Of a DNA stretch of 34,293 nt, positions 30,968 through 34,293 are shown in pieces. Each line of letters starts with the position of its first letter. Position 1 is the stretch's first letter. A model generated the notes under the pieces. It worked only from the letters and a program-made list of their open reading frames with translations. It did not search any database and had not been told where the DNA came from. Source of the stretch: Lentisphaerae bacterium GWF2_50_93 (GTDB lineage Bacteria > Verrucomicrobiota > Lentisphaeria > Victivallales > GWF2-50-93); assembly GCA_001804815.1 (NCBI GenBank), contig MHBI01000039.1, positions 1 to 34,293 on the forward strand. Direction: 5' to 3'. Both the position numbers and the translations under genes were made by a program.

Positions 30968-31786
30968 ATGAAGCTTTCCTTCACGAGTCTCGGATGCCCG
31001 GCCTGGGATCTGCAGAAGATGCTCTCAACCGCAAAGACACTGGGGTACGACGGAATTGATTTCCGCGGATACCTGACGGAAGTGGAACTCTACAAGCGTC
31101 CCGAATTCACAAGCGGAATCAAGGACACCCTCCGGATGGTCGAGAAGAACGGACTCGAAGTCTCGGCAGTCTCGTCTTCCGTCAAGGCCTTCTCCAAGAA
31201 CGATGAGGACAGGATCAAAGGGCTCAGCGACTTCAAGGAATATGTGAAAATCGCAGACGGGCTGAACTGTCCATACATCAGGATATTCGGCGGTGGAATC
31301 GGCGACACCCCCTCCGAGAAGGCGCTCCAGGTCGCCACGGAAAACGTCAAGGCGATGGTCAAGGCCCTTTCCGGTGCCAGGGCGAACATCATAATTGAGA
31401 CACATGACGAATGGACCGACAGTTCAAAACTCAGGGCTATTGTCGACAACGTAGCCTCGGAGAGGCTGTTCGTGCTATGGGACGTCCATCATCCTTACCG
31501 GATGAACGGAGAGACGCCGGCACAGACCTGGAAGAACATCGGGGACAAGGTGCGCTATACGCATTTCAAGGATTCCATTGGAACCGCAGACGGCAAGCAC
31601 AAATATACACTCCTCGGCAAGGGCGATGTTCCGCTCAAGGAGATCGTCTCCTGCCTGAAGAAAGGCGGATACACCGGATACCTGACGCTCGAATGGGAGA
31701 AAAGATGGCATGCCGAACTCGAGGAGCCGGAAGTCTCGCTGCCCCAGTATATCGAGGAAATGAGGAAAATCTTGAAATCCGTTTAA
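30968..31786 (+). CDS. Xylose-isomerase-like TIM-barrel sugar epimerase/isomerase
   Basis: This 272-residue protein is of the AP-endonuclease-2/xylose-isomerase superfamily. The barrel opens with LSFTSLGCPAWDL and GYDGIDFRG. Probable metal ligands are E144 (IIIETHDEW), D172 (VLWDVHHPYR), H199 (RYTHFKDS) and E242 or E244 (LTLEWEKRW), as in sugar-phosphate epimerases and inosose dehydratase-like enzymes. It should be cytoplasmic. The strong AAGGAG site seven bases upstream supports the start. It ends 16 bases from the convergent acetyl esterase gene, and with that gene and the lyase it suggests sugar processing. The substrate is not deducible. Confidence 0.85.
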   Translation: MKLSFTSLGCPAWDLQKMLSTAKTLGYDGIDFRGYLTEVELYKRPEFTSGIKDTLRMVEKNGLEVSAVSSSVKAFSKNDEDRIKGLSDFKEYVKIADGLNCPYIRIFGGGIGDTPSEKALQVATENVKAMVKALSGARANIIIETHDEWTDSSKLRAIVDNVASERLFVLWDVHHPYRMNGETPAQTWKNIGDKVRYTHFKDSIGTADGKHKYTLLGKGDVPLKEIVSCLKKGGYTGYLTLEWEKRWHAELEEPEVSLPQYIEEMRKILKSV

Positions 31787-31802
31787 TGGGAATCGGAGAT
31801 TT

Positions 31803-32768
31803 CTATTTCAAAAGGTTTTCGCAGATGAAATATGCCGCGGCATCATTCCATCCATTTAGATCCTCATGTCCGAAATCGGGATATACCATGATTTTCTTTT
31901 TCGCCTTGATCTTGTTGAAGGCGGCATAGACGGTTGAAGGCGGACACACCTGGTCACGGAGTCCGACCGACATCAGCACTGATCCTTTGATCCGCGGCGA
32001 GAGGTTCTGGATGTCTATGTAGCCCAGGGTGTTGAAAAACTCATCCTCCCTTTCGTGCAGAGGATCATATTTCCTGAACCACCAGTCACGGATCTCGCTG
32101 TAGGCTCCCGAGCAGTCCATGTCCCAGACTCTCTTATAGTCCGACAGGAAGGGGAAGCAGGAGACGCAGCAGGAGATGCGGGGTTCAAGGGATGCGCAGA
32201 CGACTGAGAGCGCTCCACCCTGTGAGCCACCGTTGGAGGCGACCTTCCTCGCGTCGATCTCATCAAAGTCCATGACGATCCTCGCAAGCTGTGCCGTATC
32301 AAGGAAGACACTTTTCATCAGGAGCTTTTCAGGAGATTCGATCCCCCTTATGATATGGCCATGGAAGGTGGAGCCGGTCACTGCCGAAACATCTTCGCTC
32401 GTGCCACCCTGCCCCCTGCAGTCCATAGATGCGATCGCCATCCCCATCGCCGTCCATGACATGAGAGGGGAGACCTGTCCGGCGTTTCCACTATAGCCAT
32501 GGAACTGGACAATCGCTGGAATCCTGCCTTTGATATTTTTCGGACGGACATATACGGAATGTATCCTTGCTCCGCCAACTCCGGTGAAATAGAGATGGAA
32601 GGCCTCGGCATTGCGGGCAGGATGCTTTATAGGAACAAGTTCGACATCAGGATCTACTTTGTCCAGTTCGGCGAGGGCCTTGGACCAGTACTTGTCAAAA
32701 TCCTTCGGTCTGGGACTCTGTCCCTTGTACTTTAAAAGTTTTTCCATCGACATATCAATCATTGGCAT
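31803..32768 (-). CDS. Carbohydrate esterase family 7-type acetyl (xylan) esterase
   Basis: This 321-residue alpha/beta-hydrolase is of the AXE1/cephalosporin-C deacetylase type, which removes acetyl groups from xylo-oligosaccharides and related sugars. The three CE7 signature motifs are all present: RGQGG (118-122), GGSQGG with nucleophile S182, and HE (H301), with the acid D272 in GLRDQVCPPST. HGYSG (90-94) is at the oxyanion-hole position. Length is normal for CE7 and there is no signal peptide, so it should work in the cytoplasm on imported acetylated oligosaccharides. AAAAGGAG about eight bases before the ATG supports the start. It converges on the isomerase gene. Confidence 0.9.
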   Translation of the reverse strand: MPMIDMSMEKLLKYKGQSPRPKDFDKYWSKALAELDKVDPDVELVPIKHPARNAEAFHLYFTGVGGARIHSVYVRPKNIKGRIPAIVQFHGYSGNAGQVSPLMSWTAMGMAIASMDCRGQGGTSEDVSAVTGSTFHGHIIRGIESPEKLLMKSVFLDTAQLARIVMDFDEIDARKVASNGGSQGGALSVVCASLEPRISCCVSCFPFLSDYKRVWDMDCSGAYSEIRDWWFRKYDPLHEREDEFFNTLGYIDIQNLSPRIKGSVLMSVGLRDQVCPPSTVYAAFNKIKAKKKIMVYPDFGHEDLNGWNDAAAYFICENLLK

Positions 32769-32824
32769 GGCATCGTCTCCTTTTATTTGCCGGATAAGAT
32801 ACTTGCTGTTTTCATGCAGTCAAA

Positions 32825-32852
32825 AAAAAATCCGGGGGAACCCGGATTTTTT
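32825..32852 (-). terminator. Rho-independent terminator after the second prenyltransferase-repeat gene
   Basis: Perfect stem AAAAAATCCGGG/CCCGGATTTTTT with a four-base loop (32837-32840, GGAA on the plus strand). T/A runs on both sides let it work in either direction. On the minus strand it lies 28 bases after the gene's stop and ends in a run of nine T. Confidence 0.9.
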
Positions 32853-32879
32853 AATTTTCAAGACTATTACAAAATCAGA

Positions 32880-34293
32880 CTACTCTATCTTGAGTTCGTC
32901 CTTTGCTTCGGCCTTGGCGGCGGCTCCGCCCTCAGCGGGGCCTTCGACGCCGGCAGTGACTTTGAATGTAGGCAGATAACGGTAGTAGACCTCGAGCATC
33001 AGGCAGCACAGCGAAGTCGAATAGACATTCAGATCCATCTCTCCCTTGAAATGCCCTTTGGCAACTTCCCCTGACTTGTCCTTCCCATATTTCTGTTCCG
33101 GCGTAGACCAGTGCCCGTCAGCCTCCTGTTCCTTCAGCAGGGATTTTGTAAACTCCTGGTTCCACCTCTTCCATGTCGGCCCCTCCCCGGAATACCCCTG
33201 GAAGATCGCCTGTGTCTGGTAATACCACTGGTAAATGGACCATGACTGCGCTGAAGCCCAATCACATGTCATGAGCTTCCCTTCGTCGGAAGTCTCAATC
33301 CATTTCAAGCCCTTCTGGGCCTCGGTTGACTTTCCGGCCCCCAAAAGCTGAAGACACAGGACGCCCACCGGTGTGATTCCCCTTCCTCCTGTTGGACCGT
33401 CGGTAGTCTGGGTATACCTGAAACTTCCATTTTCCCGAAAGTGATCCTTTTGGATTCCCTTTATCCCATTTTCTATCGCCGTTTCTAATCCTTTCACCGT
33501 GCATGAGGCCGCAAACGCAGCTTTCAGCGCCTGGTAATTCCAGCCGGCAACTGAAAGATCGGCGCGGCCAGTTGGAAATTCAGCACCGAATTCCTTCCCC
33601 GGTGCGTTATTGTAGAAGTAATTATATGTCCCCCTGCTGCTCTGCCCCGTCACCACCAATGACATCGTCTTATTCATGACTTCCTCTATCATCGGGATTT
33701 TCGTGAGGGAATAGGCTTCGGCGAGAGCATATGCGACGATTGCATGCCCGTAGCCCCTGTCGGGATTTTTAATGAGCCCTTTCGCATCGGTAGCACTCCC
33801 AAACTCTATCAGCTTCCTTATCGCCTTGAGGACGCACGTGCCATACTCCTGCGAACCCGGTGTCTCGCCGTGTGCCAGGAATGCAAGCAGGGCAAGGCCA
33901 GTAAGCGCCGGTTGCCGTGCAGCATCCTCACCCCATGATCCGTCGGCGTTCTGGTGATCCCTGAGCCAGTTCAGGCCTTTGCTCACGGAACGCTCCGTAG
34001 ATGGGCCGCCACCGAACTTTCTCAACGCCGCAACTCGTCCGCCCTTGCTTCTTCCAGCCATGACGCCGGGAAGAACAAGTGGTGAATTCGAAGGGGCTAT
34101 AGCAAGGACGTTCGACATCGGCACGTCGGGCGCATCGGAAAATCCGACTGAAACATCGGTCGTGGTCGAGCCTATGTCGACGCTCTGTGCTGTCGCGTTG
34201 GTCGCAGGCCCTTCAACTTCTATCGTCGTATCAGGCTGCTCTATCTTCTCCTCCGGCGGAGGGTCGGGAAGCTTCTCGATATCCTTCACTTCA
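32880..34293 (-). CDS. Prenyltransferase/squalene-oxidase-repeat protein, N-terminus cut by the window edge
   Basis: The frame is open to the edge. A GTG at 34289 is in frame but is preceded by an open codon, so the true start is outside. About 470 residues are visible. The first 90 are Pro/Glu/Thr-rich (LPDPPPEEKIEQPDTTIEV) and look like an extended periplasmic spacer, perhaps after an unseen membrane helix. Then comes an alpha/alpha-barrel repeat domain with SVSKGLNWLRDHQNADGSWG, ALTGLALLAFLAHGETPGS, AGWNYQALKAAFAA, GRGITPVGVLCLQLLGAGKS and KEQEADGHWSTPEQ. There is no DxDD cyclase motif. It is related in type to the protein at 6668-7723. A strong terminator follows. Confidence 0.82.
   Translation of the reverse strand, partial: EVKDIEKLPDPPPEEKIEQPDTTIEVEGPATNATAQSVDIGSTTTDVSVGFSDAPDVPMSNVLAIAPSNSPLVLPGVMAGRSKGGRVAALRKFGGGPSTERSVSKGLNWLRDHQNADGSWGEDAARQPALTGLALLAFLAHGETPGSQEYGTCVLKAIRKLIEFGSATDAKGLIKNPDRGYGHAIVAYALAEAYSLTKIPMIEEVMNKTMSLVVTGQSSRGTYNYFYNNAPGKEFGAEFPTGRADLSVAGWNYQALKAAFAASCTVKGLETAIENGIKGIQKDHFRENGSFRYTQTTDGPTGGRGITPVGVLCLQLLGAGKSTEAQKGLKWIETSDEGKLMTCDWASAQSWSIYQWYYQTQAIFQGYSGEGPTWKRWNQEFTKSLLKEQEADGHWSTPEQKYGKDKSGEVAKGHFKGEMDLNVYSTSLCCLMLEVYYRYLPTFKVTAGVEGPAEGGAAAKAEAKDELKIE

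Noticed and set aside
31787..31802. Terminator between the convergent isomerase and esterase genes
   Set aside because: Only 16 bases separate them and no stem-loop with a T-run is visible.

Overview
The window looks like chromosomal DNA of a bacterium of the Planctomycetes-Verrucomicrobia-Lentisphaerae (PVC) group, most likely Lentisphaerota. The evidence is the gene mix: a MoxR/DUF58/BatA/VWA cluster with a giant coiled-coil membrane protein and a prenyltransferase-repeat protein; a zinc-ribbon Ser/Thr kinase with leucine-rich repeats; a heparinase II/III-fold lyase, a CE7-type acetyl esterase and a UroD/MtaA-like enzyme with an AraC regulator; and intergenic regions full of palindromic repeats. 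The placement is inferred from gene content only. I saw no rRNA, tRNA or CRISPR.

Layout. 1-472: right-hand end of an IS3-type insertion sequence (orfA complete, orfB cut by the window edge, terminal inverted repeat visible). 849-6171: a small lipoprotein behind a 1,632-residue exported multi-domain protein (Asp-box propeller, InlB-like repeats, PPC and fibronectin III domains). 6668-21156: six same-strand genes in the order MoxR ATPase, DUF58, BatA-like VWA protein, large VWA/amidotransferase-fold membrane protein, 1,599-residue coiled-coil membrane protein, exported prenyltransferase-repeat protein. 21461-23685: FecR-like anti-sigma factor and ECF sigma factor. 23885-28263: AraC regulator divergent from a UroD-like gene, then a heparinase-like gene. 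28395-30689: membrane Ser/Thr kinase. 30968-32768: xylose-isomerase-like TIM barrel converging on an acetyl esterase. 32880-34293: a second prenyltransferase-repeat protein, cut by the edge, followed by a clear terminator.

Working together. The six-gene cluster reads as an envelope-associated AAA+/VWA system: a cytoplasmic MoxR ATPase, the cytoplasmic DUF58 protein, two VWA membrane proteins and a long periplasmic coiled coil. The sigma/anti-sigma pair and the kinase are trans-envelope signalling genes. The right part is a glycan-use region (lyase, deacetylase, isomerase, AraC control).

The most unusual content is between the genes. At least eight families of short palindromic repeats occupy nearly every intergenic space. 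Several share one plan: a short outer stem enclosing two hairpins. Different copies show paired (compensatory) base changes in the stems, copies are nested inside one another, some sit exactly on stop codons, and one tail appears to have been translated into a gene's C-terminus. I propose this as the candidate undescribed system: a structured, probably trans-mobilised repeat superfamily.
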